Origin: Ascaphus truei
Lineage: Eukaryota; Chordata; Amphibia; Anura; Ascaphidae
NCBI GenBank assembly: GCA_036426205.1
Contig: CM071570.1
Coordinates: forward strand, 143,150,563 to 143,214,562
Direction of reading: 5' to 3'
Length of the DNA: 64,000 nt
Numbering within the stretch: position 1 is the first letter of the stretch; each line of letters begins with the position of its first letter. A program made the position numbers and the translations under genes. Below are positions 22,080 to 33,072 of the stretch, one piece after another. Under the pieces are notes generated by a model. That model did no database searches. It saw only the letters and a list, made by a program, of their open reading frames with translations, and had not been told where the DNA came from.

Positions 22080-22990
22080 GATCGGCCTCAGGACGATCCT
22101 TCCATGGTTTTGATGGAAACTTCTTTCGGAAGCGTTTGAGGAGTCCTGGAGCATGAATATCTTTCAGGGGTACCCATGACCTCTCTTCGGGTCCAAATCC
22201 TTTCCAGTGGACCAAGAAGTGAACTTTACCTCTCGAAAGACGGGAATCCAGTAAAGCCTGTATCTCGTACTCTTCGTTACCCTGTACCATCACAGGATCT
22301 GGTTTAGAAGTGTGGTCCGGAAAGAGGCTACTGGAGATGAATGGCTTGAGAAGCGAGGTGTGAAAGACATTCGGAATCTTCATGCTTTGAGGAAGTTGGA
22401 GTCGGAAGGAAACTGGATTTACCTGCTCCATGATGGAAAAAGGACCCAGAAACCTAGGAGCCAATTTGAGGGAAGGAGTTTTGAGATGGATATTCTTGGA
22501 TGATAGCCAAACCTTGTCCCCGGGTTTGTAGTTGGGTGCCGGACGACGGTGACGATCAGCCTGGGTTTTAGCTGTCAAGGATGCTTTTTGTAGTGCAGAT
22601 TGGATTCTGGAATAAGGGTCTTGTAGGAGAGCAATATGCTCGTCCACGGCTGGTACTCCAGAGGAGTCTTTAGCAATCGGTAGGCGAGCCGGATGGAATC
22701 CGTAGTTGATAAAGAAGGGGGTCTCACGGGTAGACTCATTCCTGGAAGAATTAAAAGCGTACTCAGCCCAGATAAGTAATTCTGCCCAGTCATCCTGAGA
22801 ATTAGAGACAAAGCACCTTAAGTATTTCTCGAGGGATTGATTAACCCTCTCGGTCTGTCCGTTGGATTGGGGGTGATATCCAGAAGAAAAGGAAGATGAG
22901 ATACCCAGCCTCTTGGTGAAATTCCTCCAGAATTTGGAGACGAACTGGGAGCCCCGATCAGACACGATGGATGTGGGAATCCCATGGATA
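22080..22990 (-). pseudogene. pol: gypsy2 integrase (second half) and chromodomain
   Basis: The minus-strand frame begins in the integrase core at [13 protein letters not shown] (second catalytic aspartate), then YHPQSNGQTERVNQSLE (catalytic glutamate). It continues with DKVWLSSKNIHLKTPSLKLA in the C-terminal domain and ends with a complete chromodomain (YEIQALLDSRLSRGKVHF, VHWKGFGPEERSWVP). The domain is better preserved than in gypsy1. A stop and frame change at about 22970-23015 separates it from the upstream part. Confidence 0.9.
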
Positions 22991-23014
22991 CGGAAAATCT
23001 CTTTGGAGAAAATA

Positions 23015-24415
23015 TCAGCCAGAGCGGGTGAGGAGAGGAATAAAATGTGCCATCTTGGAAAACCGGTCCACTACCACAAGAATGGTGTTCATGCCATTCG
23101 ACCTAGGCAACTCCACAATAAAATCCATCGATATGTGGGACCAGGGACGCTCCGGAATGGGTAAGGGTAAGAGAAGACCCTGAGGTTTCTGACGAGGAAT
23201 TTTGTTACGTGCACATACCGGACAGGACCGTGTAAATTCAAGAATGGTTTTAACCATATTGGGCCACCAAAAAGTGCGACGGGTGAGATCCAACGTCTTC
23301 TTGAATCCTGGATGCCCTGCCGAGCGGACGGCATGTCCCCATTCCAGTACCTCAGGAACGAATCTGGGCTCTACGTACAAAGAGTCTTTCGGAACCTTAA
23401 GACCGGTCGGAAGATGTTTTTGTGATTTAATGATCTTCTCAAGATTCTTGAACGCCACAGCCGCAATGATCCTTTGTTTAGGAAGGATAGACTCGGTGGT
23501 CTTTTCCGGTCTCTCTTCAGCAGAGTATTGCCTGGAGAGGGCATCCGCTTTGACGTTCTTTGAGCCGGGAATATATGAGAGAACAAAATAAAATCTGGAG
23601 AAAAATAACGACCATCGGGCTTGGCGAGGACCTAAACGACGGGTATTCTCAATGTACAATAGGTTTTTATGGTCCGTGAGAATAATGAATGGCTCTTTTG
23701 ACCCCTCCAGAAGATGTCTCCATTCTTGAAGAGCCATCTTGACAGCCAAAAGTTCCCTATTGCCCACGTCATAATTTCTTTCTGCAGGAGAAAACTTTTT
23801 GGAGAAAAACCCGCAAGGATGAAGTTTGTCCTGGGGAGAAAATTTCTGAGAGAGAACCGCACGTGCCCCACAGTCCGAAGCATCAACCTCTAGGGTGAAT
23901 GGGAAATTAGTGTTCGGATGTTGAAGGATGGGAGCAGAGACAAAGGCTTGTTTCAGCGTTTTGAAAGCCGAGACTGCCTCTGGTGACCAAGATGAAGGAT
24001 CTGCCCCTTTTTTGGTCAGTGTAGTGATAGGAGCGATGATAGTAGAAAAATTACGGATACATTTCCGGTAATAGTTGGAAAAACCTAAAAATCGTTGAAT
24101 GGATTTGAGGGAATTGGGTTGCGGCCAATCCATGACGGCTTTCAGCTTCTCTGGGTCCATGGCTAAGTCTCTGTTGGAGATAATATACCCAAGAAAGGAA
24201 GTGGTAGACTGGTGAAAAAGGCATTTCTCCATTTTAGCATATAACCGGTTCTCTCGGAGGCGTGAAAGCATAAACTTTGTGTGAATGATATGATCCTGTA
24301 AGTTTTGGGAAAAAATAAGAATGTCATCCAGGTAGACAATGACAAAACGATTGAGAACATTCCGAAAAATGTCATTAATAAAGTCCTGAAAAACTGCTGG
24401 TGCATTGCACAAACC
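23015..24415 (-). pseudogene. pol: gypsy2 RT (truncated), RNase H and first half of integrase
   Basis: This is a long open minus-strand frame. Element sequence starts inside RT at [12 protein letters not shown] (about 24415), followed by [11 protein letters not shown] (motif C), RFLGFSNYYRK (thumb), RNase H with LEVDASDCGARAVLS, NRELLAV and [10 protein letters not shown], the SRQYS linker, integrase zinc region (H..GHPG, SCPVCARNK) and [19 protein letters not shown]. The frame is intact until the stop near 23015, so this copy is younger than gypsy1. The first 11 residues of the frame are unrelated flank. Confidence 0.9.
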
Positions 24416-24937
24416 CTCTGTAATAGATTTGTCACAATCACACTGCATGCAGGCAAGTTCCCGTATATAAGTTTTTCTGGATGTGCACTGAGCTTTATTT
24501 GTGTTTTATGTTATGTCTCTGGTTTTAAATATATATTGCCATGCTCAGTAGCACTCCTCTGTGAAACTTATATGCTTATAAATATGTTGTGGGTATTTTT
24601 GGGGGTTCAATTTGAGCTTGTAGGTGTTCTGTATGTTTTATAATTCTTGCTTTTAGATAAGGACATAAATGTATCCCAAAACAAATGGCAACAAACAAAA
24701 TTGTGTGAAAGGGGGAGCCTTGAAAAACAAAGGATACAACCCAAAGTAAAACCAGAAGCCAGATTCTAAATGTGAATAGGCAATACTAGACATTTTTCAC
24801 ATTAAAAAACTTTATACATGTTCCTAAAAACCCCATAAGAAATTTCCCCCAAAACACACACAACAAATATGAAAGACATTTCAGAGACAATAATGTGACC
24901 AAAAATTGTTAATACTAAAAAGTTTTCCACAGCATAT
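24416..24937. other. gene-free stretch
   Basis: No gene recognised. It does not resume Tc1 or gypsy sequence, which shows that the deletion extended beyond the element. Confidence 0.4.
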
Positions 24938-25163
24938 GTTCCTCCTTTCTAGTTGTATTAAACTCCCAGGAATTCATTCAAATAAATTCATGAAGATATG
25001 AATACAATAGCGTTAATCGGTACAATATTTTAATAAAAATATTAAATATTTTTAATAAAATAATTAATATTAAAATATTGTACCAATTAACGCTATTGTA
25101 CTCATATCTTTATGAATTTATTGAATTAATTCTTTGGAGTTTAATACAACTAGAAAGGAGGTA
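24938..25163. repeat. AT-rich foldback element
   Basis: The left arm (24938 to about 25042, gttcctcctttctagttgta...) pairs with the right arm (about 25060-25163, ...tacaactagaaaggaggtac) over roughly 105 bp with few mismatches. The loop is a short ttaat-rich core. It is non-coding and no target duplication was identified. Confidence 0.85.
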
Positions 25164-25489
25164 CATATTTTAATAAAAACGAGATCAAATTAGGCCACTC
25201 ACAAAAGTAGACAGAACATGCAATTAGGATCTGTACAAAGTACAAGGTTCGTCTGGGTAGATACTGGTATTCCTCAGATGGAAAGCTGGAACCTCGTGGT
25301 TTGAAGTGTATGCTGTGTATCCACTTCTGGATCTGAGTACACTTCAGAGATGTGCGTCCACATAGTAGTCCCCAGGCACAATCGCAATACCTCTCCTGGC
25401 TCCACAGCGCCTATCCGTATAGGGCTGTTTGCTTCTACCAGACTCCTTGGTGAACAGTCCTATTAAACAAAAGGAGTATATACTCAAGT

Positions 25490-26045
25490 ATATACAGACC
25501 ATGCCCCCATCGAAACAATAATTACCTGGATATCAGGACTCTTAAAGCTAATTGGAAACTCAAGGAATCCATGTTAAATCTCCCTTATGCAATAAGTGCA
25601 ATTATTAACAGGAGATAGAAGATTTATACCAAACCAACACAGGGAGTATGTTATCCTTGTCAGTCCTCTGGGAGACCCATAAGTCTACTATAAGAGGCAA
25701 TCTTATATCATTGGCTGGGCAGAAAGAGAGAAAGACTAAAGAAAATAAACATTTTACATGCTAAAATAGACTCCCTTTCAATGTCCCATAAAATGACCCA
25801 ATCAGCCTCAACCTTAGAGGCCTTAAAGGAGGCAAGAGCTGGAATAAATATGTTTCTTAACGCAAGAGCAGAATTCTCCCTGAGCTGAACAAAGAGAAAA
25901 TTCTCTGAAAAGGCCAATAAAGTACACTAGACTCACTCGTGGCAGCCAAATTGAGAAATAGACACCCAGCATACTATTCGACGGAACAAACCTACAGCGC
26001 AAAGGAGATATGAAAAAGAACATAGTGAATTCTGCAGGATGCATG
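25490..26045 (+). pseudogene. LINE-1 ORF2 fragment (endonuclease end and RT linker)
   Basis: Plus-strand frames, shifted several times, read YTDHAPI near 25495 (the SDHAPI end of L1 endonuclease). RTLKANWKLKESMLN follows near 25537, then RKRERLKKINILHAKIDSL near 25725, and LEALKEARAGINMFLNARAEF near 25820. These match the order and style of L1 ORF2 between endonuclease and RT (an RTW.LN pattern, a long charged helix, then ARAEL...KAE). The RT catalytic core is absent. Stops occur inside. This is an old, partial copy. Confidence 0.7.
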
Positions 26046-26920
26046 TTAGAGTCCTCTGTAGGGATCCATACTTACAGAATTGATGTCAAAATCAGGCAGA
26101 AGAAAGGAATCATTCGTCCACTCTTGTAGTATCTCAGAGGGAAATGAATGTAATGACTGCATGAACATATGAGGGAATAGCTGTTGCCATACTCTAATTA
26201 CACCCCTATTGGGACAGCTGATTACTTTCTAGGCAACCTTTTCACTACCTGTGCTATTTAGGCACCGTTATCCTCCACATACTAAATCAGAGTTTTTGTC
26301 TCCCTACTTAGCCAATACTGGTTACAAAGTTTGAGTGCAGGCTATTTGGGGTCTTCCCTGTCACGCGACTGGACCTCTTTTTCTGTCTCTCTAGCTAACC
26401 TCCCCTAGTGCACCTACTCTTTACTAACAATCCATAATCCTAGGTTGAGCGGGTATCACTCTCTTATTTTCTTAGTATACACTGTACAATAGTAGAAAAA
26501 TGTAGAGAATATACTCCAAATACTGATGCTCCAAATAGTGTAGATGAAATCCACAATGTTCATAAATATGTATAATGAAAAGCGCTACTAGATAATAGTC
26601 CTGATGGTGTAACAAATGAATCAATGAGTAATTAGGACTGAGTAACCGAAACTGACCATCAGGATGGGGCCAAGAGGTGGTAAGGAGAAAAGAATACAGC
26701 CAAGCCGCGTTCCCTGAACAGAACTGTAGTACGGCTAACTCCACCTGATCTCCGCCACTGCCTCACTAATCCCGGCATCTCATACCCAGCCACAAGCCCC
26801 AAGGAAGGAAGCAGCTACTCACAATCTTGACACGACGGGTTCAATCCTCCTATATCATCTGATAGGGACGCTGGTCCAGTGCGCTAGAGAGCGTGCTCCA
26901 GCCACGTTAACAGGTAAATG

Positions 26921-27655
26921 AGAAGTGGAGATATCTGGCGGTTCATAGCTCACTGAAGGGGCACAATCACGGAAGACCCAACACAATCAGAAAATAAGGC
27001 TGTTTATTCGGTGCATGACAAAAACCTTCTGCCACAAGGTACCTCTGACGCGTTTCGTCCACCAATGGGACTTTGTCGAAGAGTAACTGGTCCAGTCAAT
27101 CAGTGAGACCTATATAGTGATACCAAGAATCTAATTGGAGGTACTAGATGGTTATGGAAATAGGAACACACCTGCTGAATAATATCCTCCTCTCCTCAAT
27201 AAAGGTATATCAGTATATTTAACCCTATATAAGGAATCCCACAATAGAGGTCACTGAAGACTGTGTACAAAACATTTGTGCAAGGCAAAAATTAAAAACA
27301 TACAAACAAAACATAGAATAGCTAAAAGCAAATATAAGTTAGTTAACCTATCCTGTAAATGGTCAACAACTTATATCAAGAACCAGTAAAAAAATGGCAG
27401 AAAAGCAACATTAAATAGAAACAAAAAATATTATATTTAAAGAACAACTATTTACAAATATTATAACAATGTATATTATATAATAAATGAATAGATAATC
27501 AAATCCCAAGAAACATAACTAAAATGAAATGAAAAAAACAAAAAATATTAATAAATAAAAATACTAAACCAGTAATAAAGTGTTTAAATAAAGAATGTCC
27601 AATTCAATATAAATATACCAAAAGTATATATAACATAAAACATATGTATAATATA
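26921..27655 (-). repeat. PLE2 left inverted arm (3-prime terminal region)
   Basis: It is the near-identical reverse complement of 32130-33229 without the MITE. It contains the motif at 27045-27082 and a very AT-rich part from 27290. As the untranslated 3-prime region of the PLE gene it also serves as the template start for target-primed reverse transcription. Confidence 0.85.
27045..27082 (-). ncRNA. degenerate hammerhead-like motif, PLE2 left arm
   Basis: On the minus strand a gtcc...ggac hairpin is followed directly by GAAACGCGTC, the stem II, GAAA box and CGCG part of PLE hammerheads. The first box, normally CTGATGA, reads cttcgacaaa and is lost. It mirrors 33073-33110. Confidence 0.5.
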
Positions 27656-28569
27656 ATTAATTAAAAGAACCATAATACACATATTAATAACGCAAAAAAG
27701 AAAAATATCAGACAAAACCACTATAATAATCCATATAGACCTGATATATACCATGTATATTTCATACAAAAAAATGTTTAAGTTCCCACTCAACATTAAT
27801 GCCGTGGGACACAAAGTATTCATGGTATAGATCAAAAACATTTCTCTCATATTATGTTTATGCAATCTATCTCCTCCTCTAGGATGTAATCCTATATGTT
27901 CCAATCCTGAAAAGTGAAATTAGCAATATCACCATGCGGATATGATGAAAAGTGACGTGACACGGGATGCGAGAGGTCCTTCTTAATAATAAATCTTACA
28001 TGTTCCTGTATTCTGAGTCTCAATGGTCTAATTGTACGACCTATATAAGACATGTTACACCCACATTGAAGATGATAGACCACATGGCTAGTGTGACAAT
28101 TGATAAAGCTCCCAATACGGTAGTTGTTACTACCATTAGAAATATTCTTGATGGATTTAGCATATTTGGAGATAGAACATCTCCCACATGGGAAGAAACC
28201 TTTGGGAATATTACGCAAAGAAGATCCACGAGGGACTGAAGTGAATAAACTGGATGAAAGATGAGACCCCAATGTTTTAGCTCTTTTATATATAAACCTA
28301 GGACCTCCTTGTACCACAGAAGCAATATCTTTATCCAGACTTAATATTCCCCAATGTTTAAGGAGAATCATTCTAATTGAATGTGATTGTCTATTAAAGG
28401 TGGAAATGAATGATGGACATGCAAAATTATCATTATATTTATATAATGAATTCTTCTTTTTGGGGTGCTTATATTTAATAATGTCCTCTCTATCTAAAGA
28501 ATTTGCATAATCAAAAGCAATAGAAATATCCTGTTCTTTATATCCACGCATTCGAAAATTTTCAGCCAT
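27580..28569 (-). pseudogene. PLE2 linker and GIY-YIG endonuclease
   Basis: The minus-strand frame 28569-27892 reads MAENFRMRGYKEQDI and the Cys motif GFFPCGRCSISKYAKS. The GIY-YIG domain follows (NCHTSHVVYHLQCGCNMSYIGRT, RLRIQEHVRF, H..SRHF), with the two tyrosine strands and the RI.EH helix present. After a stop the C-terminal signature continues in another frame (HIGLHPRGGDRLHK, CPTALMLSGNLNIFL). The domain is more complete than in PLE1. It would nick target DNA. Confidence 0.9.
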
Positions 28570-28611
28570 AACACGAGATTGTGCAATAAATTTATCTTTA
28601 TCAGAACATAG

Positions 28612-30020
28612 TCACTTTAACCTTATGAATTGAGCCTTGGGAATACTTTTAATTAAAGAGCGAGGGTGGCAACTAGTAGCACAAAGGTGAGAGTTTTTGG
28701 AATGAGCCTTTCTATAAATGTCAGTCTGTATATTCTTTTCATTATCAATAAACAATGTAATATCTAAATAATCAATGTGGTGTATATTCTGTGTGTATGT
28801 AAAATGTAGATTCAAATCATTAGTGTTAAGAGTGTCAATAAAGGTGATAAGTGAATCAGAATCTCCTTCCCCCACCAAAATAAGATCATCTATAAAACGT
28901 CTGTAAAAAACTATGTGATTACGAAATAAATTAGAATCGTGAAAAATGTGAAGTGACTCCCAAAGACCCATAAACATATTAGCATATGACGGAGCGAAAG
29001 AAGAACCCATAGCAGTGCCTAATTTTTGTAAATAATAACATGAATCAAATAAAAAATAATTGTGAGTTAATAAGAATGTGATAGATTCTAATAATAAAGT
29101 GCATAAAGTGACAGAAAGATTTGATAAATTCAAAAAGTGTAGTATTGCATGAATGCCATGTTTATGTGAAATAATGGAATACAAAGAGGTCACGTCCAAC
29201 GTGACCCACCTGTATTCACGTTTCCATTTTAAAGTCTGAATAGAATTAATTAAATCTGATGTATCTTTAATAAAAGAAGGTAATTGACATACCAATGGTT
29301 GTAAAAAGCTGTCCACATACCGCGATAAACCATCTCCCAAAGATCCAATGGGTCGGCCAAGTGGGTCGACCAACGATTTATGGATCTTTGGGAGATGGTG
29401 AAAAATAGGTATCACGGGATGTGGACAGCTCAAGAACTCAAACTCCTTGTGGTTGATGACCTCAAGTATTTTACCCATATCCAGAAGTTCCATTAGATGG
29501 CCTATAAAGGCCTTAGTAGGATCACCTTTAAGACATTGATAAAGAGAAGTATCATTCAACTGTCTATGATCTTCCTTTTTATACTGATCAGCTGATAGGA
29601 CCACCAAGGCCCCTCCTTTATCTGCATTCTTAAAAACAAATCTATTATCCTTTTTAGGGATTTCAAGTTGTTGAACCTCTGAAATAGTAAGATTGTTAGA
29701 CATAACATTTGAAAATGAAAAACCACTCCCCAAAAGATGTATGTTCCGCTCGACCAGTTTCTCAAAAGTAGTGATATAAGGGCCCCTACTAGAACTGGGG
29801 CAAAAAATCGATTTTTTTCTTAAACCGGAATCTTCATTGCCAAAAAACGGTTGAGATAACATATTAAGGGGTTCCCCCTGTTGTTCAAGCATGTCCTCCA
29901 TGTCCGACAATAAACACTGCTCTTGAAAGTTAAATCTCACAATATTCTCAGATGGTATATTGTCCGTCCATGAAGTGTCAGTTTGCACATTATTTGAAGA
30001 TATTGTTGATTTAGATTTAA
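28612..30020 (-). pseudogene. PLE2 reverse transcriptase
   Basis: The minus-strand frame from the insertion border to 28612 holds the PLE RT: NADKGGALVVLSADQYK, HHLPKIHKSLVDPLGRPI, motif A (VTLDVTSLYSIISH), motif B (GTAMGSSFAPSYANMFMG) and motif C (RRFIDDLILV). FIDD replaces the usual YIDD. A perfect-stem inverted pair (ccatctcccaaagatcca / tggatctttgggagatgg) lies at 29332-29402 within the coding sequence. The frame is open for over 450 residues, so decay is moderate. Confidence 0.9.
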
Positions 30021-30221
30021 AAAAAAAGCTGTGTGTGCTGAGCACGCGCATAGTAAGTGAAACTTCTTTGACTTTTGTCACAGAAATTGTATTTGTGTTG
30101 GTGATGTTTTAATTAAAAATCAAAATACAATTTCAGTTACAAAACGCAAATAAATTTGACTTAGAATGCGTGTGCTCGGCACACATCCCATGTATTAGCT
30201 ATTTGCACTAAGTGTGAATTC

Positions 30222-30645
30222 CTTGTGTGTATGTGTGTCAGTGTGTGTGTATGTCAGTCAGTCAGTCAGTCAGTGTGTGTGTGTATGTCAGTCAGTCAGT
30301 CAGTGTGTGTGTCAGTCAGTGTGTGTGTGTGTGTGTGTCAGTCAGTGTGTGTGTATGTGTGTCAGTGTGTGGGGGGGGTTGGTGGGTCAGTCAGTGTGTG
30401 GGGGGGTGGGTCAGTCAGTGTGTGGGGGGGGGGTGGGTGGGTGAGTCAGTGAGTGTGTGGGGGGTGGGGGTGGGTGGGGTCAGTCAGTGTGTGGGGGGGG
30501 TCAGTCAGTGTGTGGGGGTGTGTCAGTGTGTGTGTGTGTCAGTCAGTGTGTATGTGTTTGTGTGTGTGTATGTGAGTCAGTGTGTGTGTATGTGAGTCAG
30601 TATGTGTGTATGTGTCAGTGTGTATGTATGTGTGTGTGTGTCCGC
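30222..30645. repeat. TG / CAGT / G-rich microsatellite block
   Basis: Tandem TG, CAGT and G-run units alternate ('cagtcagtcagt', 'gtgtgtg', 'gggtggg'). All three plus frames are open for 65-120 residues because of the repeat. These are not proteins. Confidence 0.9.
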
Positions 30646-30701
30646 CCCCCTCTCTCCTGACTGTCCCCAGCACACTTGTCCTCCCCCCAGCACACTTGTC
30701 C

Positions 30702-31053
30702 TCCCCCACAGCACCATCAGAAGCCTCCGAGTCGACTCCAGCTGACGATGACGCGCTTCTCCCTCTCCCCCCGCCGACACTGCCTCCATCTCCTCTGTGC
30801 CGCGATCTGGTAGGAATGGGGGGGGGGGGGGGGGGGGGGGGNNNNNNNNNNNNNNNNNNNNNNNNNNNNNNNNNNNNNNNNNNNNNNNNNNNNNNNNNNN
30901 NNNNNCCCCCCCCCCCCCCCCCCCCCCCCCCCCCGCCATTCCTACCAGATCGCGGCACAGAGGAGATGGAGGCAGTGTCGGCGGGGGGAGAGGGAGAAGC
31001 GCGTCATCGTCAGCTGGAGTCGACTCGGAGGCTTCTGATGGTGCTGTGGGGGA
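30702..31053. repeat. perfect 118-bp inverted repeat around a 64-N gap
   Basis: 30702-30819 and 30936-31053 are exact reverse complements, joined by a G-run, 64 N (30842-30905) and a C-run. Exact identity next to a gap and homopolymers suggests an unresolved assembly or a snap-back read artefact. A real young hairpin is the alternative. Frames crossing it encode runs of unknown residues and should be ignored. Confidence 0.9.
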
Positions 31054-31426
31054 CGTGGGGGATGCAGCGCACTCATCACCCCCCTCCTCCCCCCCCCCGT
31101 TACCGGAGCAGGAGCAGTTCTATGCCTCGGCCGGGGCATGCACCGGGAGGAGAGGCCGCAGGAGATCAGTGCCTGCATAGAGCCCCGGGGAGCAGTGTGG
31201 GCTTCAGTGTCCCTGTGAGGAGAGTAATGGCGCCTCGAGCGTCGCCATGACTACCGGGCATGCGCAGCATATCAATGGGCGGGGAACGGGCGGGGAATCA
31301 GCGGCGCCGTCACAACTGCCGTTAGGAGCGGCGGCTATCGCCGCCGCATATGTCACGATGTGTGGGGGGGGGGGGTTCGGGGGGGGGGGGGGCGATTAGG
31401 AGCGATTAGGAGCGGCCCCGATTTAA

Positions 31427-32028
31427 TAGGGATAATTGGTCAATAGATAAATCAAACCCTGAACGATTGATTACATTGTCAAATGATTCATTCAAGTGTA
31501 TTTCTTCCTTTTCGTTCTTCCCCGTGCTTCCCCGTTTCCTCTTTGATCTTCAATATTTTCCAACAAAGTGGCATCATTCTTAATAAACTGTTCCCTTTCT
31601 TCAAAAGGTTTTAATTTGCTTTGAAAAGCCGTAAGTTCAGTATTAAGGACAACTTTATCATGAATCTTTTGCTGAATAATTAGCTCCATGAGCTTAATAG
31701 AACATTGATCCAATATTGCAATCCAATCTTGCTCAAACTGTTTATAAGAAAAACCAAATGTTGGAAATTTCTTAACCCGAAGACCCCTGGGAATTCTATT
31801 AGTGTTAATATAATTTTCAAGTGTGGTAATGTCCCACCAGAGTGTTATGTCTTGAACTAATAGTTTCTCCAGTCTAACAAAGTGGTTAGTCAAATCGGAT
31901 GGTTCATCACTGGTGATTTCCAGTGGTTCACCAAAAACATGTGAAGCTTTTTTTAGCACGTTTGCTGTTGTTAACAGACCCATATGTATATATTCTATGA
32001 ACAGCCTCCTGGGAAATGTTATATTCAT
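31427..32028 (-). pseudogene. PLE2 N-terminal region
   Basis: The minus-strand frame has a Met at 32028 (MNITFPRRLFIEYIHMGLL) and continues LEITSDEPSDLTNHFVRLEK and a KL-rich helix to a basic stretch (GRTKRKKYT) at 31492. This is where full-length PLE proteins carry an N-terminal extension before RT. I chose the inner Met because the preceding 36 residues are hydrophobic translation of AT-rich leader. The frame ends at a stop, then related sequence runs to the insertion at 31426. Confidence 0.75.
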
Positions 32029-32640
32029 CCTCCATATTGGGAGTATGTATTGCAAAAAATGCGTAATGAAAAAATCAAAAGAAAACAATAATAAACAATA
32101 ATAAAATAACGAAAAATAAATTAAAAAATAATACATATGTTTTATGTTATATATACTTTTGGTTTATTTATATTGAATTTATATTGAATTGGACATTCTT
32201 TATTTAAACACTTTATTACTGGTTTAGTATTTTTATTTATTAATATTTTTTTTGTTTTTTTCATTTCATTTTAGTTATGTTTCTTTGGATTTGATTATCT
32301 ATTCATTTAATATATAATATACATTGTTATAATATTTGTAAATAATTGTTCTTTAAATATAATATTTTTTGTTTCTATTTAATGTTGCTTTTCTGCCATT
32401 TTGTTACTGGTTCTTGATATAAGTTGTTGACCATTTACAGGATAGGTTAACTAACATTTATTTGTTTTTAGCTATTCTATGTTTTGTTTGTATGTTTTTA
32501 ATTTTTGCCTTGCACAAATGTTTTGTACACAGTCTTCAGTGACCTCTATTGTGGGATTCCTTATATAGGGTTAAATATACTGATATACCTTTATTGAGGA
32601 GAGGAGGATATTATTCAGCAGGTGTGTTCCTATTTGCATA

Positions 32641-33000
32641 CACTGGCGACACACTTTATTGAAGTGTGGCCAGTTCCGCAAGCCGGGAGATTTCCCGGCT
32701 TGCAAGTGGCATCCCCTCGGCGTGCCGCGCGTCACCGTTGTGCGGTCACGCGTCATCGGGTGCCTGCGCCCCCTGCACGCGCGTCCAGGGCTCCCCGAGG
32801 GAGCCCTGGTGTCCCGCGATGTGGGGGACGGCGGCAGGGGGTTCCGGGGGACCCGGCGGACCCGGAGAGGAGAGGGGGAAGCCGCGATCGGCGGGCCTCT
32901 CCTCCGCTGCTTCGGCGCGCGCCCGGCACCCTCCGGCGCGCGCCAGGTAACTGCTGCGGCCGAGAACGGGCAAATGCTCGAATAAACTCGGCCGCAGCAG
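32641..33000. mobile_element. GC-rich MITE with hairpin ends and TA duplication
   Basis: Comparison with the uninterrupted left arm (ccataaccatc) shows an exact 360-bp insert with TA at 32639-32640 and 33001-33002. The left end folds as actggc..cacactt / aagtgtg gccagt around tattg. The right end folds as ctgctgcggccgag / ctcggccgcagcag. A third hairpin (gcaagccggga / tcccggcttgc) lies at 32678-32703. It is GC-rich and non-coding despite open frames on both strands. It is related in plan to the MITE at 20320. Confidence 0.85.
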
Positions 33001-33072
33001 TAACCATCTAGTATCTCCAATTAGATTCTTGGTATCACTATATAGGTCTTACTGATTGACTGGACCAGTTAC

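Larger units (their letters stand above)
21302..24415 (-). mobile_element. gypsy2: chromovirus, 5-prime truncated, inserted in Tc1
   Basis: A minus-strand Ty3/gypsy element of the same chromodomain lineage as gypsy1. It keeps one LTR (21302-22059), a polypurine tract, and pol from the middle of RT to the chromodomain. Gag, protease, the RT fingers and the 5-prime LTR are missing beyond about 24415, as is the remainder of Tc1 that should follow. A deletion after insertion is the simplest explanation. Confidence 0.9.
30021..31419. mobile_element. 1.4-kb insertion in the PLE2 gene, with assembly gap
   Basis: gatttaa occurs at 30014-30020 and 31420-31426, and the PLE2 frame continues outside both, so this is an insertion with a 7-bp (perhaps 8-bp) duplication. 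Its first 160 bp form an imperfect palindrome that also occurs at 59,911-60,060. Then come TG/CAGT microsatellites, a perfect 118-bp inverted repeat around an N-gap, and GC-rich sequence with G-runs. No protein is supported. A 7-8-bp duplication would fit a hAT-like element, but matching terminal inverted repeats were not found. Confidence 0.65.

Noticed and set aside
30214..30660. Cys/Val/Ser-rich frames of 65-120 residues
   Set aside because: Translations of TG and CAGT microsatellites, open in all three plus frames.
30539..31250. Frames with runs of unknown residues between poly-Gly and poly-Pro
   Set aside because: They cross the N-gap and homopolymers of a likely assembly artefact.
32571..33020. 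GC-rich frames of about 100-150 residues on both strands
   Set aside because: They lie in the hairpin-ended MITE whose exact insertion is shown by the other PLE2 arm. Open frames follow from high GC content.
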